Shown: piece after piece, positions 1 to 9,108 of the stretch | How positions within the stretch are numbered: the stretch's first letter is position 1 | Layout of the letters: each line of letters opens with the position of its first letter | The notes under the pieces: generated by a model | Told to the model about the DNA's origin: nothing | Databases searched by the model: none | What the model saw: only the letters and a program-made list of their open reading frames with translations | NCBI GenBank assembly: GCA_016722075.1 | Contig: JADKGW010000001.1 | Location: forward strand, 1,178,001 to 1,242,000 | Direction of reading: 5' to 3' | Length of the DNA: 64,000 bases | Source: Candidatus Kouleothrix ribensis | GTDB lineage: Bacteria > Chloroflexota > Chloroflexia > Chloroflexales > Roseiflexaceae | Program-made: the position numbers and the translations under genes

Positions 1-2472
1 CAGGGCCTGATCGACCTGCATCGCAAGCGCCTCCAGATTCTCGAGCGGCAACGGGCTGCCTATGGCATGCTCACACCGCCGCATATTCTTATGGACATTG
101 AGCTTGCGCTGTCGGAGATCGCGCAGCTCGAGCAAGTGCTGGCCCAGATCGTGCCGCAGGCCCAGCCAGTGCCAGCGCCGACACTCACGCTTGCGATCAC
201 GGTTGCGGCGGCGCTCGATCTGCAGGCGATGATCCGCACCCTGGCCCAGGCGCTGGCGCTGGCCGAGCGCCAGATCAGCATACGGCCAGGCGTAGAACCA
301 CACCAGGCCACCGAGCTGCGCATCCCAACCCTCGCCGCACATCGCCTGCTTGAGCTGCATCACGCGGGAGACTACAAGCTGCAGGCGATGCATATCGACG
401 ATATTCAGCTGGGCGCGGCACCAGCAGTCCATGCCGCACAGCCAGGTGCCCGCCCGCGCCAGATCGCACAAGAGGACGCCATGACACGCAGAGTGCTGCT
501 GGTCGACAACGACCCCGACTACCTTGACTCGATCGCCGATTTTCTAGAGCTGGCCGACTATTACGTCTACCGCGCAGTGTCGCTTGATCGCGCCCGCCAG
601 CTGCTCGATTATGTCTGGGTGCATATCGCAATCATCGACATCCGCATGCTCGACGACACCGATGCCAAGGACGACAGCGGCTTCAGGTTGGCCAAAGACG
701 AGAAGTACCGCGCCATCCCCAAGATCATGCTCACGCGCCACGCGAACTACGATGTGGTGCGGCGCGCGCTCAGCCCATCGATCGACGGCCGGCCGGCTGC
801 GGTCGATTTCTTCAATAAACTCGATGGCCCAGAGGCATTGCTGCGCGCGCTTGATCAGACGTTTGCGCAGGCATTGCGGATCAACGAGCAGCTGAAGATC
901 GCCTGGCACCCACTATCATCATTCCCGGCGCTGGTCAACCTGCTGCTGCCGCCCGAGTACGATAACGCGCGCCTGCTTGATCGCTGCGCCGAGCTGGAAG
1001 ATCTGCTGCGCAAGCTGTTCTACGACAGCGCCCAGATCACGATCGGGCGCGTGCTCAAGCCCGGCGCGGGCCGCTTCATGCTCGAAATCTACGCCTATAA
1101 CCAGGCCGGCGCCGAGCGCCAGTATGTGGTCGCCTGCGGTGTCGAGCCGGCAATCACCGCCGAGAACGCGCGCTACAAAGACGTGGTGCCGCACGCGGCC
1201 GGCAACCACAGCACGATCAAGGCGCTCGACGCGGCCACCCTGCGCTTCGCGGCCAGCGCCTATCAGCTGAACGGCGGCGATCTCGAAACGATCGAGAGCT
1301 TTCGCGAATTCTACCAGAGCAACCAGCCGGCCGAGTCGGTGGCTACGTGCGTCGAGCAGATCTATTGCGAAACGCTGGCGCCCTGGTATCGTAAGGGGCG
1401 CAGCCAGCGCGCCGACCAGCCGCTTGGGGCGCTGCTCCGCGAGGTGTTTGGCCTGCAGCCCGAGCAGCTCGCGCACGATAGGCTGGGCGTGCAGCTTAGC
1501 GTTATCAGCCGGCAGATGCTGGCGACCGGGCTGGTGCGCCAGATTAAGTGCGCCGATAGTGAGATCACGCTAACATTTCACAGCGGCGCCGCCGCCCGGC
1601 TGGCCAACCCCGCTGCCAACCAGTACGAGCAGCGCCTCAGCGCGCGCGTGCCGGTGCAGCGCGGCATTATCCACGGCCAGCTCGACGCTGATTCGATCCT
1701 GGTCGATCACCAGAGCCAGACCTGGCTGATCGACTTTAGCCACGCGGGCCAGGGTCTGCTGCTCCAAGATTTCGTGCTGCTCGAGATCATGATCAAGCTC
1801 GAGCTGCTCGACACGCTCGACATCGAGCTGCGCTACCAGCTCGAGCAGCGCCTGCTGGCGGCCACCGATCTTGCCACGCCGCTCAACGACCCGGCGCTAC
1901 CGGCCGAGATCGCGCGTGCGCTGATCGTGATTGAGCGCATCCGCGCGAACGCCGCCGCGCTGGCGAGCGCAGATCTAGGCACCTACGAGGCCGGGCTGCT
2001 GTTCTGCACGCTGGGTTTCCTCACAAGCTATCAGCCCGAGCTGCAATACGTGCGGCGCCGGCTGATGCCATACGCCCACGCGCTGCTGCATGCTGGCCTG
2101 CTGTGCCAGAAGCTGCTGGTGGCCCCGCCTGCGCCGGCCGATCTGCCCAGCCAGGCCGTAAACGGGCTGTGGCTCGACATGATCAACCAGGTTGCCTGGG
2201 TCGAAGGCCACGAGGTTGCGCTGACCTCCCAAGAATTCAAGATCCTCGAGCTGCTGGCACAGACCCCCGGCCAGCTGCGGACGCGCCAGGAGATTTCGGA
2301 TATGCTGGGCGCCGAGTACGACATGACCGAAGAGAGCCGCCTGAACAGCGCGATCAGCCGCCTGAGGCAGAAGCTCGAGGCCGGCCCGCGCCGCTCGCGC
2401 TACCTCAAGACCATCCGCGGCCGCGGCTATGTGCTGGTACTCCAGCCCGATCGAACCGTGCAACACGATTGA
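1..2472 (+). CDS. Response regulator with degenerate phosphotransferase-like domain and winged-helix output, 5' partial
   Basis: The frame is open from base 1, so the gene begins left of the window; 823 codons are present. The first ~40 residues (LHRKRLQILERQ, TPPHI) resemble the linker of Chloroflexota effector-associated/conflict proteins. Codons ~161-285 form a receiver (LLVDNDPD, phosphoacceptor D in IIDIRM, T in MLTR, K in FNKLDG). Codons ~300-700 hold a region with an APH/choline-kinase-like signature: IHGQLDADSILVD at ~557 and WLIDFSHAG at ~576. The usual catalytic Asp of HGD is Gln (HGQ), suggesting a pseudokinase. Codons ~722-820 are an OmpR/PhoB-type winged helix ending in KTIRGRGYVLV. 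It probably links phosphorelay or ligand sensing to transcription; the target is unknown. An in-frame ATG at 481 with AGAGG upstream could give a shorter product starting at the receiver. Confidence 0.8.
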   Translation, partial: QGLIDLHRKRLQILERQRAAYGMLTPPHILMDIELALSEIAQLEQVLAQIVPQAQPVPAPTLTLAITVAAALDLQAMIRTLAQALALAERQISIRPGVEPHQATELRIPTLAAHRLLELHHAGDYKLQAMHIDDIQLGAAPAVHAAQPGARPRQIAQEDAMTRRVLLVDNDPDYLDSIADFLELADYYVYRAVSLDRARQLLDYVWVHIAIIDIRMLDDTDAKDDSGFRLAKDEKYRAIPKIMLTRHANYDVVRRALSPSIDGRPAAVDFFNKLDGPEALLRALDQTFAQALRINEQLKIAWHPLSSFPALVNLLLPPEYDNARLLDRCAELEDLLRKLFYDSAQITIGRVLKPGAGRFMLEIYAYNQAGAERQYVVACGVEPAITAENARYKDVVPHAAGNHSTIKALDAATLRFAASAYQLNGGDLETIESFREFYQSNQPAESVATCVEQIYCETLAPWYRKGRSQRADQPLGALLREVFGLQPEQLAHDRLGVQLSVISRQMLATGLVRQIKCADSEITLTFHSGAAARLANPAANQYEQRLSARVPVQRGIIHGQLDADSILVDHQSQTWLIDFSHAGQGLLLQDFVLLEIMIKLELLDTLDIELRYQLEQRLLAATDLATPLNDPALPAEIARALIVIERIRANAAALASADLGTYEAGLLFCTLGFLTSYQPELQYVRRRLMPYAHALLHAGLLCQKLLVAPPAPADLPSQAVNGLWLDMINQVAWVEGHEVALTSQEFKILELLAQTPGQLRTRQEISDMLGAEYDMTEESRLNSAISRLRQKLEAGPRRSRYLKTIRGRGYVLVLQPDRTVQHD

Positions 2473-2483
2473 CAGGATCTATG

Positions 2484-2528
2484 CGTCCGGCTGCCTTCCG
2501 TGGCTGTGCCAGCGAGGGCAGCCGGACG
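2484..2528 (+). terminator. Inverted repeat after the response regulator gene
   Basis: A perfect 12-bp inverted repeat (CGTCCGGCTGCC / GGCAGCCGGACG) with a 21-nt loop begins 12 bp after the stop codon. No T-tract follows, so it is a hairpin-only terminator candidate. Confidence 0.4.
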
Positions 2529-2881
2529 GGATGTTTCGGCGGCGCCTCTGCCGCCCCTCCGCGCCCCGCGCCTCCACAGGTGGGGGCGGCTGCGGCGAAT
2601 CGCCACCCACGGCTCCCCGCAAAGCTTCACCCAAACACAAGCCCCACCGTCCGCCGTGCCATGGCAGCACTCGGCTAGCCTCCAAATGTGACAATTTTGT
2701 CATCCTCCTGCCAGGCAGGCGTATGGATAGTGCCACAGATGTGCGATTTTTGGCTGAAACGCATGGGCCGGTGCCAGGGCACTGCGCGCCAACTGCGTGT
2801 GTACAGCCGGCGGTTGCAGCGTATAGTAGGGCCATAACGACGCAGCGATCGGCAGCATCGTTCGACCTCAGGAGGTGTGCT
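2529..2881. other. Intergenic leader region
   Basis: No credible gene is seen between the hairpin and the PH-domain gene. The proximal half is GC-rich and the distal half is AT-richer. TATAGT at 2822-2827 with TGTACA at 2800-2805 (16-bp spacer) is a weak promoter candidate about 55 bp upstream of the next start codon. Confidence 0.35.
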
Positions 2882-3346
2882 ATGGCAGCAATTGCGCGGC
2901 CCTACTCGCACGATATGACGTTCCGGCCATTCCAGCCGTGGCTCTGGCTCAACTGCACTGCGCTGACGATCTGTAGCCTGGCCGCGCTGGCGCTGGCAGT
3001 GCTGGCGCGCGATCGGCGCTGGCTGCTACTCGTGGCCCCGGCCACGCTGCAGGTGCTGGTGCTGATCGCCCAGTATCACGCGCACGCGATCACGATCAGC
3101 GGCGCGAGCCTGATCTGCCGGCGCGGCATCTTGCGTACACGTGCGACGACTGTGCCGATCGTGCGCCTGAGCTACGAGATCCGGCATACGCTGCTGGGGC
3201 GGCTGCTCGACTACGGCACGGTGCGGATCGTCACGCCGAGCGGGCCGATCGAAGTGCGCAGAATCGCCTCGATCCGCATGCTTCAGGCGATCATCGCTGA
3301 GCGCCAGACCGATCTCTACGCTATGCCGGGCGCCTGGCGCCAGTAG
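2882..3346 (+). CDS. Small membrane protein with bacterial PH-like (bPH2) domain
   Basis: 154 aa. The start at 2882 is chosen because AGGAGG lies 5 nt upstream. Two hydrophobic segments (about residues 20-42 and 46-64) are followed by a cytoplasmic bPH2/YdbS-like domain, recognisable from the pattern LLDYGTVRIVTPSGPIEV near residues 105-125. Such proteins are membrane anchors with a beta-sandwich domain of unknown ligand. The gene lies 33 bp upstream of the small kinase gene, so the two are probably co-transcribed. Function in this organism is unknown. Confidence 0.75.
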   Translation: MAAIARPYSHDMTFRPFQPWLWLNCTALTICSLAALALAVLARDRRWLLLVAPATLQVLVLIAQYHAHAITISGASLICRRGILRTRATTVPIVRLSYEIRHTLLGRLLDYGTVRIVTPSGPIEVRRIASIRMLQAIIAERQTDLYAMPGAWRQ

Positions 3347-3379
3347 CGGGGGCCAGGCCGTGTTGAAAGGAGCCGCGCC

Positions 3380-4174
3380 ATGTGCATCAACCTGCAACCG
3401 GCTATGTCGGCAACGCTTCATCTCGCGCCGCCGCCCGCACCGCCGCTCGGCTGCTATGAGTCGATAACAACACTGGCAGTCACAGCGACGCATGTAATCT
3501 ACGCTGGGTTTGATCGTAGCGCGGGCCGCGAGGTGATTATCAAATATGCGCACGCGGCCGGTGCCACCGCGCTGGGGCTGAGCAGCGAAGCGGCCATGCT
3601 ACGCTTCCTGGCGCGCCACCAGATTGCCGCGCCGCGCTATCGTGGCCTGGCCGAGCATGGCGGGCGCTCGGCGCTGGTGATGTCGCGCATCCCTGGCCAC
3701 ACGCTCGAGGCGCTGCATGGTGCGCAGGCGGTTGGGCCAGGCCTGATCGTGTGGCTCGCGGCGCGGCTGTGTGCCACGCTGGCGGCGCTGCACCGCCTGG
3801 GCTATGTTCACCACGATATCAAGCCGGCCAATATTGTGGTGCGGCCCGACTACACGCCGGTGCTGATCGACTGGGGTACCGCCGAGGCGATCCGGCCGCC
3901 GGGCGACCGGCGGCCGAATAGCGGGTTCACGCCCGGCTTTGTTAGCCCGAACCAGGCCAGCGGCACTGCACGCCCCAGCAACGACCTGTTCGCGGTTGGC
4001 ATGCTGCTCGACGCGCTGATCGACTGGCCTGGCCCGCAGCTGGCCACGATCATCGCGCGCGCCACCGGCCAGCATCACCAGCCCTTCCGCGATGCCGAGG
4101 CGCTGGCGCGGGCGTTGGCCCGGCTGCGCATGATCGACCGCCTGGCCAAGGCAATCGGCCTCAAGGCGATCTAG
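3380..4174 (+). CDS. Small Ser/Thr protein kinase-like protein
   Basis: 264 aa with GAAAGGAG upstream of the ATG. It contains the core of a Hanks-type kinase and little else: candidate ATP-binding Lys K55 (VIIKYA), a C-helix Glu near 70, the catalytic loop HHDIKPAN at 144-151 (HHD in place of HRD, catalytic D146 and N151 kept) and DWG at 164-166 in place of DFG. The Gly-rich loop is poorly conserved. There is no transmembrane or sensor domain, so it is cytosolic. Catalysis looks possible from the retained K/D/N/D set. It sits directly after the PH-domain membrane protein; substrates are unknown. Confidence 0.8.
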   Translation: MCINLQPAMSATLHLAPPPAPPLGCYESITTLAVTATHVIYAGFDRSAGREVIIKYAHAAGATALGLSSEAAMLRFLARHQIAAPRYRGLAEHGGRSALVMSRIPGHTLEALHGAQAVGPGLIVWLAARLCATLAALHRLGYVHHDIKPANIVVRPDYTPVLIDWGTAEAIRPPGDRRPNSGFTPGFVSPNQASGTARPSNDLFAVGMLLDALIDWPGPQLATIIARATGQHHQPFRDAEALARALARLRMIDRLAKAIGLKAI

Positions 4175-4194
4175 CATGGGCGAAGCTATTCGAT

Positions 4195-4629
4195 CTAGGC
4201 CCGCCGATCCTTGGCATGCACGATCATCACCGGGCAGTGCGCGCGTTGGGCCACCACATTGCTGACGCTACCCAGCAGCATGCCGCCGAGCTGGCTATGG
4301 CCGCGCGATCCCATCACGATCAGGTCGCAGCCGTCTTCCTGGGCCACACGCAGCACGGCCGGCGCGGGCGGCCCTTCGAGCAGCTGGATCTCGGCTTTCA
4401 CACCGGCCGGAACCTGCTTGCGCATGCTCTCGAGGATCTGCATGCCGATCGTGCTGCGCGCCTCGAGCAGGTGCTCGTACTGCGGTGTGCCGAGCAAGTC
4501 GGAGACATGCGGAAACGCGTGGAGCAGGCATAGCTTGGCATTGTAATGTTGGGCCAGGTCGATGGCCATCGCCAGCGCCTCGTTCGAGTTGGGCGAGCCA
4601 TCGACGGCGACAAGAATTGTGCGGAACAT
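4195..4629 (-). CDS. Universal stress protein (UspA family), single domain
   Basis: 144 aa. The start is set at 4629, where MFRTILVAVDG begins, because AAGGAGG lies just upstream; a longer reading has no such site. The fold signature is complete: VAVDGSPNS at the N-terminus, LIVMGSRGH and the nucleotide-binding pattern GSRGHSQLGGMLLGS near residues 112-126, ending in CPVMIVH. It should bind ATP in the cytosol. It is divergent from the next usp gene. Specific role unknown. Confidence 0.9.
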   Translation of the reverse strand: MFRTILVAVDGSPNSNEALAMAIDLAQHYNAKLCLLHAFPHVSDLLGTPQYEHLLEARSTIGMQILESMRKQVPAGVKAEIQLLEGPPAPAVLRVAQEDGCDLIVMGSRGHSQLGGMLLGSVSNVVAQRAHCPVMIVHAKDRRA

Positions 4630-5008
4630 CGCAGCCTCCTTGCAGTAGCTCGCGCCCGGCGCCACAACACGGATATGCCGGCGCGATGATAGCGATGAGC
4701 ATAACGCCTGAGCCAGCCCGAATAGCCTGCTGCCAGCATAGCATCCCTAGCGCATGGCCGAGAAAAGACTTGCTTTCCTATGGAAAAGGGATCGCAACCG
4801 CCGGACGTTTCTATGCGGATGTGGCCGGGCAGTCGCCGAACCATAATTGGTGGTTGCGGCTTCTTTCGGCGGCGCACGCGCCCTTCTGCTACGATCGGGG
4901 CAACGGGCGGGCCAGGTGCGCCCGTACTGGGGGTACCAGGGCAGATCCGCTGGTTGGCCGGCTGTAGCCTTGTAGAAGCGCGCCCGGCCGAAAAGCAAGG
5001 AGCAGATC
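4630..5008. other. Divergent intergenic region between two usp genes
   Basis: The 379 bp between divergent universal stress protein genes must hold both promoters. TGCTACGAT near 4887 is a possible extended -10 for the rightward gene. No strong -35/-10 pair, hairpin or small gene was seen. Confidence 0.3.
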
Positions 5009-5425
5009 ATGTTCAAGCGCGTGTTGCTCACCACCGACGGCTCGCCGGTGGTCGAACGCCAGATCTTGTATGCCGAGCACCTGGCGCGCGTCGAGCACGC
5101 CGAGCTGTTCGTGCTGCACGCCTACGAGCTGCCGGCCCGCTACGCCGAATTTTCGGGCTACGACCAGCTGAGCGAGTGCTTTCAGGCGGTGGCGCAGGCG
5201 CTGGCCGATGATGCCGCCAGTGCGCTGCGCGACGACGGCTTTGCTGCTACCAGCGAGGTGCGCGTGGGGCCGGCCGGCGACGCGATTATCGCCGCCGCGA
5301 AAGAGTACGATATCGACCTGATTGTGATGGGCACCCGCAGCGGCAGTAACTTGCAGGCTATGCTCGGCAGTGTGAGCGCGTATGTGCTGCGCCATGCGCA
5401 CTGCCCGGTGCTGCAGATCCCCTAG
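5009..5425 (+). CDS. Universal stress protein (UspA family), single domain
   Basis: 138 aa, with AAGGAG 8 nt before the ATG. N-terminal FKRVLLTTDGSP, then LIVMGTRSGSNLQAMLGS near residues 105-122, which is the G-x2-G-x9-GS ATP-binding pattern with small variations. It ends in CPVLQIP. Cytosolic. It forms a cluster with the leftward usp gene and the downstream double-domain usp gene and is likely part of the same stress response. Confidence 0.9.
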   Translation: MFKRVLLTTDGSPVVERQILYAEHLARVEHAELFVLHAYELPARYAEFSGYDQLSECFQAVAQALADDAASALRDDGFAATSEVRVGPAGDAIIAAAKEYDIDLIVMGTRSGSNLQAMLGSVSAYVLRHAHCPVLQIP

Positions 5426-5552
5426 CGCCAATCAGATCAAGCCTACCACGCGTTAAGAATCTGTCACAGGCTGTCGCGGAATATTTCCGGTGCGCCAGCG
5501 ACACCGATGCTATTCTGAAGCCAGAAAACTGTACGTCGACAAGGAGGTTGAC

Positions 5553-6533
5553 ATGAATACAATTCTGGTGCCGCTTGACGGCTCGGCGCTGGCTGAGCAG
5601 ATCTTACCGAGTGTCCGCGTGATCGCCCCGCTTATGTCGGCCGAGGTGCATTTGCTGCATGTCGTCACCGAGGCCGATCGCTATCAGCTGCTGTTCGATG
5701 ATCCGCGCGGTATCGGCGAGTTCGATGCGCCGATCGCCATGCATGTTGCGCCGGCCAACACCGGCGGCGCCGTTGTCGTCGAGCCGGTGCAGGCCCGCAC
5801 CTCGTGGGATGCCCTCCAGCTCAACGCCTCGAACTACCTTGCCGACCAGGCCGAGAAGCTCCAGGCAGCCGGTATCACCACCAACTTCGAGGTGGCGGCC
5901 GGCAATACAGCCGAGGTGATCGCCGAGACGGCCGTGCGCCTTGGCGCTAACCTGATAGCGATGGCCACCCATGGCTATAGCGGCCTGCGCCGCTGGGCGC
6001 TTGGCAGCATCGCCGATAAAGTGCTGCATATCACGCACACGCCCATGCTGCTGGTGCGTGGAAGCGAGCGCATGATCTCGCCCGAGCGCGCGATCCGGCG
6101 CATTCTGCTGCCGCTCGACGGCTCGAGCTGTGCCCGCCAGGCCATCCCGCTGGCCACCGAGCTGGCCTGTGAGACCCAGGCCGAGCTGCTGGTGCTGACG
6201 ATCATCGCGCCGCCGTACCTGCAAACGCCCGAGGTGATAGGCTCGTACATGCAGTACGACGAGGCGATCGATTCGGTGCGCGACCGCCTGACCGACGAGC
6301 TGGCCGAGTATAGCGCGACCCTGAAGGAGCACAAAGTTCAGGTGACGCCGGTCGCTACCAGCGGCATACCGGCCGAAACGATCATCGACGAAGCACTCGA
6401 TCGCGGGGCCGACCTGATTGTGATGGCGACTCATGGCGCGAGTGGGCTGCGCCGCTGGGCGTTAGGCAGCGTTGCCGATAAGGTCTTGCACGCGACTACC
6501 ACGCCGCTGCTGCTTGTGCGTGCGCAGGCGTAA
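5553..6533 (+). CDS. Tandem double-domain universal stress protein
   Basis: 326 aa. The start at 5553 is chosen because AAGGAGGTTGAC immediately precedes it. Two Usp domains are fused: residues 1-~165 (TILVPLDGSALAEQ; MATHGYSGLRRWALGS) and ~175-326 (RILLPLDGSSCARQ; MATHGASGLRRWALGS). Both keep the G-x2-G-x9-GS nucleotide site, so each half probably binds ATP. The two halves are clearly similar, which points to an internal duplication. An intrinsic terminator follows. Confidence 0.93.
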   Translation: MNTILVPLDGSALAEQILPSVRVIAPLMSAEVHLLHVVTEADRYQLLFDDPRGIGEFDAPIAMHVAPANTGGAVVVEPVQARTSWDALQLNASNYLADQAEKLQAAGITTNFEVAAGNTAEVIAETAVRLGANLIAMATHGYSGLRRWALGSIADKVLHITHTPMLLVRGSERMISPERAIRRILLPLDGSSCARQAIPLATELACETQAELLVLTIIAPPYLQTPEVIGSYMQYDEAIDSVRDRLTDELAEYSATLKEHKVQVTPVATSGIPAETIIDEALDRGADLIVMATHGASGLRRWALGSVADKVLHATTTPLLLVRAQA

Positions 6534-6560
6534 GCTCGCTTGGGCCTACCGCGCTGTCTG

Positions 6561-6590
6561 GCTCCTCCCCCTGCCAGGGGAGGAGCTTTT
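6561..6590 (+). terminator. Intrinsic terminator
   Basis: Perfect 10-bp stem GCTCCTCCCC / GGGGAGGAGC with a 6-nt loop, followed at once by TTTT, 28 bp after the double usp stop codon. Confidence 0.85.
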
Positions 6591-6663
6591 GCGCGTGCGG
6601 CTCATGCGCATGCCGATCGCAACCATGCCACAAGCGTAGCCGAAGGGTGTATACTTACACGAT

Positions 6664-9021
6664 ATGCCCACACATATTTTTGGAATCCGCCACCATGGCC
6701 CTGGCTCGGCGCGCAGCCTGTGCGGCGCGCTGGCGCAGCTGCACCCCGAGATTGTGCTGGTTGAGGGGCCGCCCGAGGCCGACGGTCTGCTGCCGCTGCT
6801 GGCCCAGCCGGGCATGCGCCCGCCGGTGGCGCTGCTGCTGTACCGGCCCGAATTGCCGCGCCAGGCGGTGTATTACCCGTTCGCAGCCTTCTCGCCCGAG
6901 TGGCAGGCGCTGCATTTCGCGCTGGCGAATGGCATCCCGGCGCGCTTCTTCGACCTGCCGCAGGCGTACCAGCTTGCTGAAGTTTTGAGTTCTGAGTTAT
7001 CAATTCTGAATCAGCGGCCAGACGACCCTGCCTCCGAAGCTCCAGCTGAAAGCGGCGCCGGCAACGACCAGGGCAATGCAAAACGCAAAACTCAGGACTC
7101 AGAACATACCCGCCGTAGCGATCCGCTGGGCTGGTTGGCGGCAGCGGCGGGCTATAGCGACGGCGAGCGCTGGTGGGAGCATATGGTCGAGCAGCGTCGC
7201 GACGGCGCCGACCTGTTTGCCGCAATCCTCGAAGCCATGGCCGAGCTGCGCGCCGCCGCACCGCCCGACCCGAACCCGCTAGAGGCGCGCCGCGAGGCGC
7301 ATATGCGCCAGGCCATCCGCGCGGCCCAGAAAGAAGGCTACCAACGGATCGCGGTGGTGTGTGGTGCATGGCATGCCCCTGCGCTGATCGATCTGGATCT
7401 GGCTGGCGCAAAAGCCGACGCCGCGCTGCTCAAGGGGCTGCCGAAAGTCAAAGTTCAGGCCACCTGGGTGCCCTGGACACACGGCCGGCTGGCGTACCAG
7501 AGCGGCTACGGCGCCGGGATCGAGTCGCCCGGCTGGTACGAGCACCTCTGGCAGGCAACTGCCGCCGGCATGCCGCCCACCGAGGTGTCGGCGCGCTGGC
7601 TCACGCGCGTGGCGCGGCTGCTGCGCGAGCACGACCTGGATGTGTCGTCGGCGCATGTGATTGAGGCCGTGCGCCTGGCCGAGGCGCTCGCGGCGCTGCG
7701 CGAGCGGCCGCTACCGGGCCTGCCCGAGCTGAACGAAGCCGTACAGGCGGTGTTCTGCTTCGGCAGCACGCTGCCCATGCGCCTGATCCACGCGCAGCTG
7801 ATCGTAGGCGAGACGCTCGGCGCGGTGCCCGAGGCCACACCGCTCGCGCCGCTGCAGCACGATCTGAATCGCGAGCAAAAGCGCCTGCGTATGCCCGCCG
7901 AGGCCAGCTGGCACGACTATGATCTCGATCTGCGCAAGCCCAACGATCTCGATCGCAGCCACCTGCTGCACCGGCTCGACCTGCTGGGCGTACGCTGGGG
8001 CAGCAAGGGCGGCGTGCGCGGGGCGCCTGCCGGCAGCAAGAGCACCTTCCACGAGCTATGGCGCGTGCAGTGGCAGCCCGAGCTAACCATCGCGCTGATC
8101 GAGGCCGGTGTGTGGGGTAATACAATCGCCGATGCGGCCAGCGCCTACGCCCAGGCCGCTGCTGCCGCCGCCGAGAGTCTGCCCGCGCTGACGCAGCTGG
8201 TTGATCAGGTGCTGCTGGCCGATCTGCCTGAGGCGATCGAGCCGGTGATGCAGCGGCTGAACGATGCGGCCGCGCTGGCCAGCGATGTGGCCCACCTGCT
8301 CGATGCGCTGCCGCCGCTGGCGAATGTGCTGCGCTACGGCAATGTGCGCAATACCGATACTACGGCTGTGGCCCATGTGATCGACGGGCTGGTGGCGCGC
8401 GCCTGCATTGGCCTGCCCGGCGCCTGCGCAGCGCTCGACGACGAGGCGGCTGCGGCGATGTACACGCGCCTGCTGGCAACCAATAGCGCGATTGCGCTGC
8501 TGCCGAATGCCGCGCACCAGGCCAGCTGGCATGCCGCGCTGGGCCGGCTGCTGGCCGATGCCGCTCCCGGCGGTGCGCGCCCGCCTGGCATCCACGGGCT
8601 GATCGCCGGCCGCGCGTGCCGGATCTTGCTCGACACCGGCAAGCTCAGCGCCGACCAGGCCGCGCGCCAGATCGGGCTGGCGCTCTCGGCTGCGGGTGCG
8701 CCACACGCGGCTGCGGCCTGGATCGAAGGCCTGCTGCGCGATAGTGGCGCGCTGCTGATCCACGACGACGCGCTCTGGCGGATCATCGACGCCTGGCTGG
8801 CCGCACTGCCGGCCGACCTGTTTGTGCCGACGCTGCCACTGCTACGGCGCACATTCGCGACGTTCCAGCGCGCCGAGCGCCGTATGCTCGGCGAGCGCGC
8901 CCGCCAGGGCCGAGCGAGCGCACCCGCTGCCACCGGCCTCGATGCCGACGCGACCTACGACGAGGCGCGCGCCGAGGCGCTGCTGCCACTGCTGGCGCAG
9001 CTGCTGGGCCTGGGTGCCTAG
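6664..9021 (+). CDS. DUF5682 family protein
   Basis: 785 aa, cytosolic. The N-terminus (HIFGIRHHGPGSA, then IVLVEGPPEAD) is characteristic of DUF5682 proteins, which are commonly encoded beside VWA proteins and AAA/MoxR ATPases; no enzymatic activity is established. Residues ~200-300 hold the pattern RREAHMRQAIR...VVCGAWHAPAL, reminiscent of TraB/PrgY-like folds (a resemblance only). The VWA gene follows 87 bp downstream. Odd feature: residues ~105-150 are encoded by low-GC, repetitive DNA (GAGTTCTGAG / CTCAGGACTCAG words) like the intergenic word arrays elsewhere, apparently inserted in frame. Confidence 0.8.
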   Translation: MPTHIFGIRHHGPGSARSLCGALAQLHPEIVLVEGPPEADGLLPLLAQPGMRPPVALLLYRPELPRQAVYYPFAAFSPEWQALHFALANGIPARFFDLPQAYQLAEVLSSELSILNQRPDDPASEAPAESGAGNDQGNAKRKTQDSEHTRRSDPLGWLAAAAGYSDGERWWEHMVEQRRDGADLFAAILEAMAELRAAAPPDPNPLEARREAHMRQAIRAAQKEGYQRIAVVCGAWHAPALIDLDLAGAKADAALLKGLPKVKVQATWVPWTHGRLAYQSGYGAGIESPGWYEHLWQATAAGMPPTEVSARWLTRVARLLREHDLDVSSAHVIEAVRLAEALAALRERPLPGLPELNEAVQAVFCFGSTLPMRLIHAQLIVGETLGAVPEATPLAPLQHDLNREQKRLRMPAEASWHDYDLDLRKPNDLDRSHLLHRLDLLGVRWGSKGGVRGAPAGSKSTFHELWRVQWQPELTIALIEAGVWGNTIADAASAYAQAAAAAAESLPALTQLVDQVLLADLPEAIEPVMQRLNDAAALASDVAHLLDALPPLANVLRYGNVRNTDTTAVAHVIDGLVARACIGLPGACAALDDEAAAAMYTRLLATNSAIALLPNAAHQASWHAALGRLLADAAPGGARPPGIHGLIAGRACRILLDTGKLSADQAARQIGLALSAAGAPHAAAAWIEGLLRDSGALLIHDDALWRIIDAWLAALPADLFVPTLPLLRRTFATFQRAERRMLGERARQGRASAPAATGLDADATYDEARAEALLPLLAQLLGLGA

Positions 9022-9108
9022 TGCATTCGTTGCAGGTTGGGACGTTGCAGGTTGTTGGCCGCCTGCTGCCGGCTGCGACCTGCTGCCTGCTGCCTAAAGG
9101 AGCTACCG
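9022..9108. repeat. Short word array in spacer (TTGCAGGTTG and CCTGCTGCC words)
   Basis: The spacer between the DUF5682 and VWA genes consists of near-repeats of TTGCAGGTTG (9028-9057) followed by repeats of CCTGCTGCC. Similar words recur near 40765-40790, 47950-48000 and 56918-56935. Confidence 0.55.
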
